Source: Pseudomonas viridiflava | Lineage (GTDB): Bacteria > Pseudomonadota > Gammaproteobacteria > Pseudomonadales > Pseudomonadaceae | Direction of reading: 5' to 3' | Assembly (NCBI RefSeq): GCF_003702045.1 | Contig: NZ_RBTP01000069.1 | Location: forward strand, 95,749-159,748 | DNA: 64,000 nucleotides | Part shown: positions 1 through 8,816 of the stretch, in pieces | Numbering within the stretch: the stretch's first letter is position 1 | How the letters are laid out: each line of letters opens with the position of its first letter | Program-made: the position numbers and the translations under genes | Notes under the pieces: generated by a model | Told to the model about the DNA's origin: nothing | Seen by the model: only the letters and a program-made list of their open reading frames with translations | Databases searched by the model: none

Positions 1-188
1 AAGCGTTCGACGCCCGGCATCGAGGCCACGGTTTCACGACGGTTTTCACCATCGAGTACGAATACGGGAAGAATCAGATCGTCGACGGTGACAACGTTTT
101 CGCGGACCAGCCGACGGGAAAAGTCGTCGCGGCGATTACGGCGCAAACGAGTGAGAGGAAACAGGCGGTTAGCGGGGGTAAAGCTCAC
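1..188 (-). CDS. hemB: Delta-aminolevulinic acid dehydratase, N-terminal part (cut by window edge)
   Basis: Porphobilinogen synthase condenses two 5-aminolevulinate molecules early in tetrapyrrole synthesis in the cytoplasm. Only the first 62 or so codons lie in the window. They read as MSFTPANRLFPLTRLRRNRR followed by a DDLILPVFV stretch, which is the usual HemB N-terminus. The start is GTG at 186-188. An AGGAG ribosome binding site lies a few bases upstream (about 196-200), which supports this start. The gene runs off the left edge, so the active-site lysines and metal ligands cannot be seen. It is divergent from dedA. Confidence 0.9.
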   Translation of the reverse strand, partial: MSFTPANRLFPLTRLRRNRRDDFSRRLVRENVVTVDDLILPVFVLDGENRRETVASMPGVER

Positions 189-270
189 GGCGAGACTCCT
201 GAGCCCGCATACGCGGGCAAGCGCGACAGTTATAAGCCGCCATTATGACCAATGTGTGACAGTCGTGGTT

Positions 271-290
271 CGACCTGCGACTGCAGGTCG
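271..290. repeat. Perfect inverted repeat between hemB and dedA
   Basis: CGACCTGC and GCAGGTCG form an 8-bp perfect stem with a 4-base loop (271-278 and 283-290). No T-run follows on either strand. It lies in the hemB-dedA divergent intergenic region and could be an operator or a transcript hairpin. Its function is unknown. Confidence 0.45.
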
Positions 291-418
291 CAGCGGCGTA
301 ACTGGAGACAAAGGACCATTGTGGTTGCAAGAATCTTTAACGTCGAGACACATATGGACACTTTCATGATTGCGTTGGGCGCGTTAGGCTGCGCGTTCAT
401 TTCGCCAGCATCCAGACA

Positions 419-1078
419 ATGCTCCAGAATTTCTTGAATGAGTTTGGCTACTTCGCCCTCTTCCTCGGCACCTTCTTTGAAGGCGAGACCATTCTGGTTC
501 TTGCTGGATTTCTTGCGTTCCGCGGGTACATGGACCTCAACATTGTCATCCTGGTGGCGTTCTGCGGAAGCTACGCGGGCGACCAGTTGTGGTACTTCAT
601 GGGGCGCAAGCACGGCCGCAAACTGCTTGCGCGAAAACCTCGCTGGCAACTCATGGGCGACAAAGCGTTACGGCTTGTGCGCAAGCACCCGGACATCTGG
701 GTGCTGAGCTTCCGCTTCGTCTACGGCCTGCGAACCGTGATGCCGGTGGCCATCGGTCTGTCCGGTTACCCGCCAGGACGCTACCTGCTGCTAAACGGCA
801 TCGGCGCCGCAGTGTGGGCCGCAGCGCTGGGCTCGGCGGCGTATCATTTCGGCGCGGTGCTGGAAGGTCTGTTGGGCAACGTCAAGAAATATGAGCTCTG
901 GGTACTCGGCGCCCTGATCCTTCTTGGCCTGGGTCTGTGGCTGCGTCGCCGTATCAAGAATGCCCGCATCGCTCGCGAAGCCCGTGCAGAGAGACAATGC
1001 TGCGCGTCGGCAGCCGCGTCCGACCTGGACATGCCGGTCGAAGTCCCTGTCGACCTCAAGAAAAAATCCGACGACTGA
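419..1078 (+). CDS. DedA family inner-membrane protein
   Basis: A 219-residue polytopic membrane protein of the DedA/SNARE-associated (VTT domain) family, whose members are implicated in undecaprenyl-phosphate or phospholipid translocation and membrane homeostasis. The family features are visible: an N-terminal hydrophobic segment with FFEGE at about residues 18-22, GSYAGDQLWYFMGRKHG at about 43-59, and a central RFVYGLRTVMP segment near residues 97-107. A C-terminal membrane helix near 160-180 is followed by a basic, then acidic tail. Length is normal. The ribosome binding site before ATG 419 is poor, so the start is less certain than the family. It sits between divergent hemB and elbB. Confidence 0.88.
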   Translation: MLQNFLNEFGYFALFLGTFFEGETILVLAGFLAFRGYMDLNIVILVAFCGSYAGDQLWYFMGRKHGRKLLARKPRWQLMGDKALRLVRKHPDIWVLSFRFVYGLRTVMPVAIGLSGYPPGRYLLLNGIGAAVWAAALGSAAYHFGAVLEGLLGNVKKYELWVLGALILLGLGLWLRRRIKNARIAREARAERQCCASAAASDLDMPVEVPVDLKKKSDD

Positions 1079-1231
1079 ATACTCCCGTTTTCTCCGGGCG
1101 CAGGCCAAACCGCCTCGCCCGGATGCTGCGCCCTTTCCCGCCTGATCCCTCCCCCGGCAAGACCCGACACTGAACAGATGACGCTCAATGTGTTCCATTG
1201 GTAGATGCGTCATGACCAAGGAGTCGAAATC

Positions 1232-1900
1232 ATGCAAAAGAAAGTGGCTGTGATCCTGTCCGGCTGTGGCGTCTATGACGGTGCCGAAATTCATGAAAGC
1301 GTGTTGACCCTGCTGCGTCTCGATCAGCGCGGCGCACAGGTACAGTGTTTCGCGCCAAACATTGCGCAGCACCACGTCATCAATCACCTGACGGGCGAAG
1401 AAATGCCCGAAACCCGCAACGTGCTGGTCGAATCGGCACGTATCGCGCGCGGTGAAGTGAAAGACCTGCTTGAGGCCGACGTCAACGACTTCGATGCGTT
1501 GATCGTGCCGGGCGGCTTTGGCTCGGCCAAGAACCTGTCGGACTTTGCATACCAGGGCCAGGCCTGTCAGGTCAACGCAGCACTGCTTGCATTGGCAGAG
1601 GCGTTTGCGCTGGCAGGCAAACCCGTCGGGTTGATGTGCATCACCCCGGCTCTCGCAGCAAAGATCTACGGCCCGGGCGTGATCTGCACCATCGGTAACG
1701 ACCCCGAGACAGCCGCCGCGATCACTAAAATGGGCGGTGAGCATCAGGACTGCGACGTATCAGAAATCGTGGAAGACGAGGCTCGAAAACTGGTCAGCAC
1801 CCCGGCCTACATGGTCGCCAAAAGCATCAGCGAAGCGGCCGCAGGCATCAACAAACTGGTTGATCGCGTGCTGGAGCTGACTCAGGAGCAGGAGGCGTGA
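1232..1900 (+). CDS. elbB: Isoprenoid biosynthesis glyoxalase ElbB
   Basis: A 222-residue protein of the DJ-1/PfpI (class I glutamine amidotransferase-like) superfamily. E. coli ElbB is a glyoxalase-type enzyme historically linked to isoprenoid production. The sequence opens with VILSGCGVYDGAEIHE, which is typical of ElbB. The probable nucleophilic cysteine is Cys136, in GLMCITPA. An ATG lies 27 bp further upstream, but AAGGAG just before ATG 1232 marks the true start. No operon partner is evident, and a REP pair follows the stop. Confidence 0.88.
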   Translation: MQKKVAVILSGCGVYDGAEIHESVLTLLRLDQRGAQVQCFAPNIAQHHVINHLTGEEMPETRNVLVESARIARGEVKDLLEADVNDFDALIVPGGFGSAKNLSDFAYQGQACQVNAALLALAEAFALAGKPVGLMCITPALAAKIYGPGVICTIGNDPETAAAITKMGGEHQDCDVSEIVEDEARKLVSTPAYMVAKSISEAAAGINKLVDRVLELTQEQEA

Positions 1901-1939
1901 GAATCATAAGCCTCATCTGACCGCTCCGGACCCAAAACT

Positions 1940-2025
1940 GTGGGAGCGAGCTTGCCGGCGAGGCGTTTTTTCAGCCAGCCCATCAGTGGCCGGCCTACCG
2001 CTATCGCCGGCAAGCCGCCTCCCAC
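1940..2025. repeat. Pseudomonas REP doublet in inverted orientation
   Basis: Two REP-like units face each other. GTGGGAGCGAGCTTGCCGGC begins at 1940, and a mirror copy at 2003-2025 ends in AAGCCGCCTCCCAC. The unit is recognisable as the common pseudomonad 'GTGGGAGCGAGCTTGC' REP. The doublet lies between the convergent elbB and FTR1 genes and may protect the 3' ends of their mRNAs. No coding potential is seen. Confidence 0.8.
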
Positions 2026-2055
2026 GGGCTTTGTGTTCCGCCAGCTGCCGCCGTT

Positions 2056-3966
2056 TTAGCCCGGTCTCTGCGCAGCCACCTCGAGCCTGCGTTTCTCCGC
2101 CAGACGACTGCGACCGTACAGCACCGCAATGGCTGTCAGCGCGATGGCCTGCGCACCCAGCGAATAGGCGTCGGCATGAATGCCCAGCCAGTCGAACTCG
2201 AAGAACGGCACTGGCCGCGTACCGAACACCCCGGCTTCCTGCAACGCCTTGACGCCGTGGCCGGCAAACACCACCGAGAGCGCACACAGCAGGGCTGCGT
2301 TGATACCGAAGAATAGCGTCAGTGGCAACTTCGCCGAGCCGCGCAGGATGATCCACGCAAGCCCCACCAGCAGCACCAGCGCCGTCGCGCCGCCCGCCAG
2401 TACCGCGTTATGTCCGGCAGGACCGGCCTGAAGCCATAGGGTTTCGTAAAACAGGATGACCTCGAACAGTTCACGGTACACCGAGAAAAACGCCAGCACG
2501 GCGAAGCCGAAACGCCCTCCGCCACCGACCAGACTGCTCTTCACGTAATCCTGCCAGGCCGCAGCATGACGACGATCATGCATCCAGACGCCCAGCCACA
2601 GCACCATCACGCTGGCGAACAGCGCCGTGGCGCCCTCCAGCAGCTCACGCTGCGCGCCGCTTACATCGATCACATAGGCTGCCAGTGCCCAGGTCGCCAA
2701 ACCGGCCAGCAGCGCAAGCCCCCAGCCCACGTTGACGCTGCGCACGGCCGATTGCTGTCCGGTATTACGCAGGAACGCCAGAATCGCGGCCAGTACCAGA
2801 ATCGCTTCAAGCCCTTCACGCAGCAGAATCAACAGACCCGAGATGTAGCTCAGGGACAGACTCAGACCGTCGCTGCCCAGCAAGTCTGCCGACTGCTTCA
2901 ACTTTGCCTTGGCCGCTTCCAGCTTCTGCGCCGCCTGGGCGACAGGCAGGCCGTCCTGCAACGACTGACGATAGGCCATCAGGCTTTTTTCAGTGTCCTT
3001 GCGAACCTCGGCATCGACGTTGTCCAGCGAGCTTTCGACCAGCTCAAAACCCTCCAGATAGGCGGCAACCGACAAATCGTAAGCCTGTTCACGGTCACCG
3101 GAGCGATAGGCCGCCAGGCTCTTGTCCAGGGTCACGCTGGTGTAGTCGAGCAACTGCGCAGGACCGCGCTGAACCTGAGGCGGTTGGGAACGCTGGGCGC
3201 GGAATGTTGCGGCAGCCTCAGAGCCTTCGACCGCCTGGATCTCGGCTGGCGTCTGACGCGCCAGGTCCGCGAGGTTGAATGTTTTGGTCGGATTGGCACT
3301 CGGCTGCGCGCTGAAGCTGGCGATGTAGGTGGCAATGTCCCAGCGCTGGCGATCATCCAGTTGATCGGCAAACGCAGGCATGTCGGTGCCCGCAATGCCC
3401 TGGCCCGTGGTGGTGTAAAGGCTATAAAGACTCAGACGGTCCAGACGCGCGACATCGCGCAGGTTTCCCGGCGCAGGTTCAAGCCCAATACCGGCAGGGC
3501 CATCACCGGCGCCGGTGTCGCCGTGGCAGACCGAGCAATGCTGCGCATACAGCGGCGCACCGCGAGCAGGATCAGGGGTGATTGCCGGTGCCTGGCTGAC
3601 CTCATAGGCCAACGCCAGTTTCGCGCCCAGTTGCCTGGCCTGGCGAGCCACTAGCGCGCCGTCCTGCCGCTCGTCCACACCCTTTTTGAGGGTGGCAGCA
3701 GCCTGCTCCAGCTCTGCACGTTCGGTGCGCTGGGGTAGCGCGACCATCAGACCCTGGAGCACATGCAATGCGTCGAGCTGCTTCTGATACCCAGCGCTGT
3801 CGATAACTTTGCCGTCCACCACCGTCGCGGGATAGTCCGCGCTGAGGTAATCCAGCACATGCAGCGCTTGGGCCGCCCCCTCTACGGGATCGGCAAGCGC
3901 ACCGAAGCTGCACAGCAACAGCATGGACGTCAGCAGCCGGACGAGTGAACGAGAAAGCAGGTGCAT
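2056..3966 (-). CDS. Cytochrome c-FTR1 fusion iron permease
   Basis: A 636-residue fusion. Residues 1-25 are a signal peptide. A mono-haem cytochrome c domain has CSVCH at 144-148 and a likely axial Met196 in GTDMPAF. A predicted helical periplasmic linker follows to about 370. The C-terminal FTR1 permease domain carries the two R-E-x-x-E iron-binding motifs, REGLE at 383-387 and RELFE at 498-502, within hydrophobic helices. FTR1 permeases move oxidised ferrous-derived iron into the cytoplasm. The fused cytochrome presumably takes electrons from that oxidation, replacing a separate ferroxidase (inference). No EfeO/EfeB or P19 partner is adjacent. A possible Fur-type site lies just upstream. 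Confidence 0.9.
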   Translation of the reverse strand: MHLLSRSLVRLLTSMLLLCSFGALADPVEGAAQALHVLDYLSADYPATVVDGKVIDSAGYQKQLDALHVLQGLMVALPQRTERAELEQAAATLKKGVDERQDGALVARQARQLGAKLALAYEVSQAPAITPDPARGAPLYAQHCSVCHGDTGAGDGPAGIGLEPAPGNLRDVARLDRLSLYSLYTTTGQGIAGTDMPAFADQLDDRQRWDIATYIASFSAQPSANPTKTFNLADLARQTPAEIQAVEGSEAAATFRAQRSQPPQVQRGPAQLLDYTSVTLDKSLAAYRSGDREQAYDLSVAAYLEGFELVESSLDNVDAEVRKDTEKSLMAYRQSLQDGLPVAQAAQKLEAAKAKLKQSADLLGSDGLSLSLSYISGLLILLREGLEAILVLAAILAFLRNTGQQSAVRSVNVGWGLALLAGLATWALAAYVIDVSGAQRELLEGATALFASVMVLWLGVWMHDRRHAAAWQDYVKSSLVGGGGRFGFAVLAFFSVYRELFEVILFYETLWLQAGPAGHNAVLAGGATALVLLVGLAWIILRGSAKLPLTLFFGINAALLCALSVVFAGHGVKALQEAGVFGTRPVPFFEFDWLGIHADAYSLGAQAIALTAIAVLYGRSRLAEKRRLEVAAQRPG

Positions 3967-3970
3967 TGGT

Positions 3971-3992
3971 GAATCTCAATAAGAATGCGATG
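3971..3992 (-). promoter_or_regulatory. Possible Fur-like site upstream of the FTR1 gene
   Basis: An A/T-rich stretch GAATCTCAATAAGAATGCG sits immediately upstream of the FTR1 start codon, overlapping where a ribosome binding site would be. It resembles AATGAGAAT-type Pseudomonas Fur boxes only loosely. Iron control of this gene would be expected from its function, but the site match is weak. Confidence 0.3.
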
Positions 3993-4070
3993 CGCTGCAT
4001 TGTTCACGTCAAATTGATGCTACTCAATACTCCGGGCGTTTTTTTGTTACAGCGTTTTACGATATGCCCA

Positions 4071-4703
4071 TTACGCCGTACCGCGATGCAACGTCGCGAG
4101 AAAACCCGCAGCGCCCACGAACAGGCTGGCAAAGGTCCGATTCAGGCGGCGCTGCTGAAGTGGCGTCTTCAATGTACGGAGGATGCGAGACGCAAGCCCG
4201 GTGTAGCCCGCCATCACAATCAAATCCACCGTCACCATCGTTGCGGCGATGATCACGTACTGCATCAACAACGGTGCGGCCGGGTCCACGAACTGCGGCA
4301 GGATCGCCAGCATGAACACCATCGCCTTGGGATTGCTGATATTGACCAGAAAACCACGCAGGACCAGCCTGGAGGGACTGCCGACCGGCCGAACCGCCGA
4401 CCCTTCGGAAAGATCGACAGGCAGCGCTCGCCACTGCTTGATGCCCAGATAGACCAGATACGCCACGCCAAACCACTTGATCAACGTGAACGCAAGCTCG
4501 GACGCTGCAAGCACGGCGCCCAGCCCTGCTGCGACAATCGCGATCTGCGACGCCAACGCGATCTGTAAGCCCAGCGCATTCCAGTAACCGCGCAGGAACC
4601 CGTATTGCACGCCGCACGACATGGAGGCGATAGCGCCTGCACCCGGAGAAAGACTGATTATCCAGCAGGCTGCCAAAAAGCCCAGCCACGTTTCAAGCGC
4701 CAT
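4071..4703 (-). CDS. LysE/RhtB family amino-acid exporter
   Basis: A 210-residue inner-membrane exporter of the LysE superfamily, which effluxes amino acids or their derivatives. The N-terminal SLSPGAGAIASMSCGVQYG segment (about residues 18-36) is the family signature. Five or six hydrophobic helices and the conserved NISNPKAMVFM segment near the middle are visible. ATG 4703 is preceded by GAGG at a good distance. An in-frame TTG four codons upstream lacks this. The gene is followed by FTR1 on the same strand after about 100 bp. The substrate cannot be told from sequence. Confidence 0.88.
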   Translation of the reverse strand: MALETWLGFLAACWIISLSPGAGAIASMSCGVQYGFLRGYWNALGLQIALASQIAIVAAGLGAVLAASELAFTLIKWFGVAYLVYLGIKQWRALPVDLSEGSAVRPVGSPSRLVLRGFLVNISNPKAMVFMLAILPQFVDPAAPLLMQYVIIAATMVTVDLIVMAGYTGLASRILRTLKTPLQQRRLNRTFASLFVGAAGFLATLHRGTA

Positions 4704-4770
4704 CACGCACCTCAAGCAGAGTCGAATGCTCGCTAAATTAGTGCGTAACGGCCCGTGTGACTAATGATTT

Positions 4771-5364
4771 CTAATCCTGCTCGTCTTGCGGGGTCGAGAG
4801 GTGGGCCTGAGGATACAGTTCACTGCCGCGCCAGCGGCGAACCGATTTCTGGAAGAACTGGCTGTTGGGCACCTGGACCAATGCGCCGCCGGCTTCCGGT
4901 GTTTCGATCAAGGTCGTGAACATCAGATTGATCGCCACCACACGGCCTTTCACGCCAGGCTTGTCCAGCGTGTCGACCAGCTCGACCAGATCGCCGATGC
5001 GGAACGGTCCGATGGTAAAGATCAGGATGGCGCACAGCAGATTAGACAACACGCTCCACATGGCAAAGAACGCCACGGCGGCGACCGCTACAAAGCCGGA
5101 CAACGCCGTCCACAACACCGTGGCTGAAACGCCGAGCCGCCCCAGCACAAAGACGAAGGCACTGCCCATGATCAGCCAGCGCAGCCCGCCGCGCACCGGC
5201 ACCAGAAGCTCGGGCGGCAATGGGTAACGCTCGCCCAGCCCGGTCAGAAAACGTCCAACGACCCGCTGCAACACATAACCCGCCAAGAGAATCAGCAGGA
5301 TTTGCGCGCCCAACAGAATCGGTTCCACCCAATACGCAGAAACAGGCAAACCCAACATCTCCAT
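4771..5364 (-). CDS. Small MscS-family mechanosensitive channel
   Basis: A 197-residue protein with three predicted transmembrane helices and the MscS core. The GFVAVAAVAFFAMWSVLSNLLCAILIF region is the pore-lining helix. It is followed by the beta-domain IGPFRIGDLVELVD and a VPNSQFF motif. It lacks the extra N-terminal helices and most of the C-terminal vestibule of E. coli MscS, so it belongs to the minimal class. The start codon overlaps the stop of the upstream ABC-F gene as TGATG, implying translational coupling. It probably releases solutes on hypo-osmotic shock. Confidence 0.85.
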   Translation of the reverse strand: MEMLGLPVSAYWVEPILLGAQILLILLAGYVLQRVVGRFLTGLGERYPLPPELLVPVRGGLRWLIMGSAFVFVLGRLGVSATVLWTALSGFVAVAAVAFFAMWSVLSNLLCAILIFTIGPFRIGDLVELVDTLDKPGVKGRVVAINLMFTTLIETPEAGGALVQVPNSQFFQKSVRRWRGSELYPQAHLSTPQDEQD

Positions 5365-7274
5365 CACGACAAGGCTTCCAGCTCGGCCTGCATCGACTCC
5401 AGCAATTCCAGGGCCTGCATCCAGGCGTCTTCCAGCTCGGACTCGCGCACTTTCAGTTTTGCCTGATCGGCCAACAGTTCGCGCAGCTTGTCTTTGTTGG
5501 CCGCCTCGTAGTTGGTGCTATTGGCCAGGGCTTCTTCCACCTTGGCGAGTTTTTCGTGCAACGTGCTCAGATCACGTTCCAGCTTGTCGGCCTCGCGCTT
5601 GTGCGGAGCCAGTTGCTGGCGCAATGCAGCAGCCTGCTGACGCTGGGCTTTCTTGTCGGTTTTGTCGGCGTTGACCGGCGTATTGCTCACCGGCGCGTTG
5701 CGCAGTCGATAGTCAGCCAACCAGCGCGTGTAGTCGTCCAGATCGCCATCGAACTCCTGAACGCGGCCGTCAGCCACCAGCAGGAAGTCGTCGGTCGTAC
5801 TCTTGAGCAAGTGGCGATCGTGAGACACCACCAGGACAGCGCCACCGAATTCCTGAAGCGCCATCGTCAACGCCAGACGCATTTCCAGATCGAGGTGGTT
5901 GGTGGGTTCGTCGAGCAGCAACAAATTGGGTTTTTCCCACGCGATCAGAGCCAGCGCCAGACGCGCCTTTTCGCCTCCGGAGAAATTCAGTACCGGCTCG
6001 TCCAGACGTGCGCCACGGAAGTCAAAACCGCCGAGAAAATCACGCAGGGTCTGCTCGCGCTCGGTCGGCGCAAGGCGTTGCAGGTGCAGCAGCGGCGTAG
6101 CCTTGGCGTCCAGCGAATCGAGCTGATGCTGGGCGAAGTAGCCCACGGTCAGGTTCTCGCCGCGTACCAGTCGGCCGCTCTGAGGGGAGAGCTCGCCTGC
6201 CAGGTTCTTGATCAGCGTCGATTTGCCTGCGCCGTTAGGACCCAGCAGACCGATGCGCGCACCCGGCGTCAGTTGCAGCTTCACTTTTTCCAGAACAGTC
6301 TTGTCGCCGTAGCCCAAACGCGCTTCGGACAGGTCCAGCAGCGGGCTGGATATTTTGTCGGACTCACGGAAAACGAAGTTGAAAGGCGAGTCCACGTGCG
6401 CAGCGGACAACTCTTCCATGCGCTCCAGCGCTTTTATCCGGCTCTGGGCCTGACGCGCCTTGGTGGCCTGGGCCTTGAAGCGCGCAATGTATTTTTCCAT
6501 GTGCGCGCGCTGCACCTGCTGTTTCTCGTAGGCCTGTTGCTGCTGGGCCAGACGTTCGGCACGGGCGCGTTCGAAGGCGCTGTAGCCACCCCGGTAAAGC
6601 GTGATCTTGCGCTGTTCGACATGAGCGATGTGGTCGACCACGGCGTCGAGAAAATCCCGGTCGTGGGAAATCAGCAGCAACGTGCCCGGATAGCTTTTCA
6701 GCCAGTCTTCGAGCCACAGAATTGCGTCGAGGTCCAAGTGGTTGGTCGGCTCATCGAGCAGCAACAGGTCGGAAGGGCACATCAAGGCCTGCGCCAGGTT
6801 CAGGCGCATACGCCAGCCACCAGAGAAGCTGCCCACCTCGCGTTCCATCTGCTCGTTGGTGAACCCCAGGCCCGCCAACAACTTGCGGGCACGCGCATCG
6901 GCGGTGTAACCGTCGGCACTGTCGAGCTCCGAGTGCAGACGAGCCTGAGCGGCCCCGTCCTGCGCGGCTTCGGCTTCGGCCAGCAGACGCTGAACCTCAC
7001 GCAGACGCACATCGCCATCAAGCACGTAGTCCACGCCCAGGCGCTCGAGCGTGTCGACCTCCTGGCGCATGTGAGCGATGCGCCAGTCAGCCGGCAACAG
7101 ACAGTCACCGGCATCAGGCGTAAGCTCGCCGCGCAGCAACGCGAACAGGCTGGATTTACCGGCGCCATTGGCACCGATCAGACCGGCTTTATGGCCGGCG
7201 TGCAGGGTCAGCTCGGCGTCTTCTAGCAGACGTTGCGGACCACGCTGTAAGGTAAGGCTTTGAAGTCGAATCAT
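5364..7274 (-). CDS. yheS: ABC-F ATPase, YheS-type
   Basis: A 636-residue soluble ABC-F protein, the same length as E. coli YheS (about 637). It has two ATP-binding cassettes. The first has Walker A GANGAGKS at 34-41, signature SFSGGWRMR and LLLLDEPTNHLDL. The second has GPNGAGKS, NFSGGEKARLAL and another LLLLDEPTNHLDL. A charged linker separates them, and the C-terminus is a lysine/glutamate-rich coiled coil. ABC-F factors act at the ribosomal E site to relieve stalling. ATG 7274 (MIRLQSLTL) is chosen because it matches the family start. It is cotranscribed with the MscS gene and divergent from the TIGR02444 gene. Confidence 0.9.
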   Translation of the reverse strand: MIRLQSLTLQRGPQRLLEDAELTLHAGHKAGLIGANGAGKSSLFALLRGELTPDAGDCLLPADWRIAHMRQEVDTLERLGVDYVLDGDVRLREVQRLLAEAEAAQDGAAQARLHSELDSADGYTADARARKLLAGLGFTNEQMEREVGSFSGGWRMRLNLAQALMCPSDLLLLDEPTNHLDLDAILWLEDWLKSYPGTLLLISHDRDFLDAVVDHIAHVEQRKITLYRGGYSAFERARAERLAQQQQAYEKQQVQRAHMEKYIARFKAQATKARQAQSRIKALERMEELSAAHVDSPFNFVFRESDKISSPLLDLSEARLGYGDKTVLEKVKLQLTPGARIGLLGPNGAGKSTLIKNLAGELSPQSGRLVRGENLTVGYFAQHQLDSLDAKATPLLHLQRLAPTEREQTLRDFLGGFDFRGARLDEPVLNFSGGEKARLALALIAWEKPNLLLLDEPTNHLDLEMRLALTMALQEFGGAVLVVSHDRHLLKSTTDDFLLVADGRVQEFDGDLDDYTRWLADYRLRNAPVSNTPVNADKTDKKAQRQQAAALRQQLAPHKREADKLERDLSTLHEKLAKVEEALANSTNYEAANKDKLRELLADQAKLKVRESELEDAWMQALELLESMQAELEALS

Positions 7275-7320
7275 AATGGCGGCGGAGTCTACCAGCTTCG
7301 TCCTGAACAGGTGGATCACT

Positions 7321-7791
7321 ATGCCTACAGACCTGTGGAGTTTCACCCTGGATTTTTACGCCCGACCGGGTGTGGAACAGGCATGTCTTGAGCTGCAAGC
7401 CAGCGGGGCCGACGTATGCGTGGTGCTGTGCGGGGTATGGCTGGGGCTGCGCGGTGTCGAATGCAATGCTCAACGATTGTCTGAAATCGGACAATTGGCA
7501 ACGCCTTGGCAGAAGGATGTGGTGCGGCCCTTACGGGAATTGCGCACTCAATGGCGAGCGGCGGCGCAAGATGACGCGGTGCTGAGCGACTTGCGAGTAA
7601 GGGTCAAGGCGCTGGAACTGGACGCCGAGCAAACGCTGCTGAACCGACTTGAAGCCCTGACCGAAAGATGGCCTATCACAAAGCGGCGAGACATTTCGGC
7701 GTGGCTTTACGGGATTGACGAAACCAGGGCCGAAAAAAACCGCGATGCGCTGCATGTGCTGCGCATCGCGGCTGAGGTGACCGACGCTTAG
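7321..7791 (+). CDS. TIGR02444 family conserved protein
   Basis: A 156-residue protein of unknown function. Its N-terminus MPTDLWSFTLDFYARPGVE and the following ACLELQ...GADVCVVLC pattern match the TIGR02444 family found beside algP in pseudomonads. It is mostly helical and hydrophilic, with no signal peptide. The start at ATG 7321 agrees with the family. It is divergent from yheS (46 bp apart) and convergent with algP, and the two stop codons overlap by 4 bp. No function is assigned. Confidence 0.8.
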   Translation: MPTDLWSFTLDFYARPGVEQACLELQASGADVCVVLCGVWLGLRGVECNAQRLSEIGQLATPWQKDVVRPLRELRTQWRAAAQDDAVLSDLRVRVKALELDAEQTLLNRLEALTERWPITKRRDISAWLYGIDETRAEKNRDALHVLRIAAEVTDA

Positions 7792-8816
7792 GAAGCGCTG
7801 GTCGGTGTAGCGCCATTGGCTGCCGAAGGTGCAGGCGCGGCCGATGGGGTTGCAGGTGCCGGCGCGGCTGCTGGCTTGACCGCAGGCGTCGCGGTCGCTG
7901 CAGGTTTGGCGGCTGCAGGTTTCGTAGCGGCAGGTTTGGCCACGGACCTGGCGGCTGGCTTGGCAGTCGCAGGTTTGGCGGCTGCCTTCACAGGCGCTTT
8001 GGCAGGCGCCTTGACGGCAGGCTTGGCAGCGGCGGTGGCTTTAGCGGCTGGCGCCTTGGTGGTTGCAGGCTTCGCAGCAACAGGCTTGGCGGGCGCTTTG
8101 GCCACTGCTGGCTTAGCGGCAGCGGTTTTCGCAACAGCGGGTTTGGCTGCAGTCGGTTTGGCAGCGGCAGTCTTGGCAGCCAATGGCGCTTTGACGGCTG
8201 GCTTGGTAACGGGCTTGGCGGCAGCCTTGGCCGGTGCTTTGGCAGCAGCGGGTTTGGCCAAAGGCTTGGCGGCGGTTTTGGCTGGAGCCTTGGCCGCAGG
8301 TGTTTTGCTTGCAGGTGCTTTGGCAGTAGAAGGCTTAGCAGCAGGCGCCTTGGCGACCGCAGCCTTGGCAACAGGCTTGGCGGCCGCCGCTTTAGGGGCG
8401 GAAGCAGGTTTGGCGTCACGCGTGGTGAGGATCTTGCCAACCGCCTCTTTGACGCGGCCAATACCTTGGGCAAGCTTCAGACTTTCCTGCGCATCACGCT
8501 TGAGGTGCTGAATATAGGTGCGGGTTTCAGTCTGACGGTCCTTGAGCGCATCCAGCAGCTCTTCCAGTTCAGACACGGCACTTTTGGCCTTGGTCTGCGC
8601 CTTAGCCTTACCGACCGTGGCGGCATCCTGCAATTTGGTGCGGGACTTGTGCAGTTTTTCCTGCGCCTTGCCGCGTTGTTTTTCAAGCTTGGCGAGCAGT
8701 TTCTCGGCATCAGCCAAAGCTTGGGAACAGGCGTCTTCCAGATGTTCAAGCAAGCTGCCCGATAGTTGTTGGAGCAAATGCAACGGAGTATTTACTGGCT
8801 TCTTTTTGGCCGACAT
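7788..8816 (-). CDS. algP: Alginate regulatory protein AlgP (histone H1-like)
   Basis: A 342-residue protein in two parts. Residues 1-130 form a hydrophilic helical/coiled-coil domain (MSAKKKPVNTPLHLLQQLSG...). The remaining 200 or so are low-complexity Ala/Lys/Pro-rich tandem repeats of AAKPA/KAPA type resembling eukaryotic histone H1 tails. AlgP of P. aeruginosa influences algD transcription and is known for hypervariable repeats. A strong AGGAGGT ribosome binding site precedes ATG 8816. Its position next to rsd and the FKBP matches P. aeruginosa. Repeat number is prone to slippage. Confidence 0.93.
   Translation of the reverse strand: MSAKKKPVNTPLHLLQQLSGSLLEHLEDACSQALADAEKLLAKLEKQRGKAQEKLHKSRTKLQDAATVGKAKAQTKAKSAVSELEELLDALKDRQTETRTYIQHLKRDAQESLKLAQGIGRVKEAVGKILTTRDAKPASAPKAAAAKPVAKAAVAKAPAAKPSTAKAPASKTPAAKAPAKTAAKPLAKPAAAKAPAKAAAKPVTKPAVKAPLAAKTAAAKPTAAKPAVAKTAAAKPAVAKAPAKPVAAKPATTKAPAAKATAAAKPAVKAPAKAPVKAAAKPATAKPAARSVAKPAATKPAAAKPAATATPAVKPAAAPAPATPSAAPAPSAANGATPTSAS
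7830..8430 (-). repeat. KPAA-encoding tandem repeat tract in algP
   Basis: About 600 bp of imperfect 12-15 bp repeats encode Ala, Lys and Pro, with a little Thr, Val and Ser. The bias is so strong that the antisense strand is also open over most of it. Such tracts vary in length between strains and are difficult for short-read assembly. Confidence 0.85.

Noticed and set aside
5220..7226. A 668-codon open frame on the plus strand
   Set aside because: It is antisense to yheS and the MscS gene. The real genes have full family motifs on the minus strand, and the antisense product resembles nothing.
7816..8511. A 231-codon Ala/Gly/Leu-rich plus-strand frame
   Set aside because: It is the mirror of the algP KPAA repeats; repeat composition keeps that frame open by chance.
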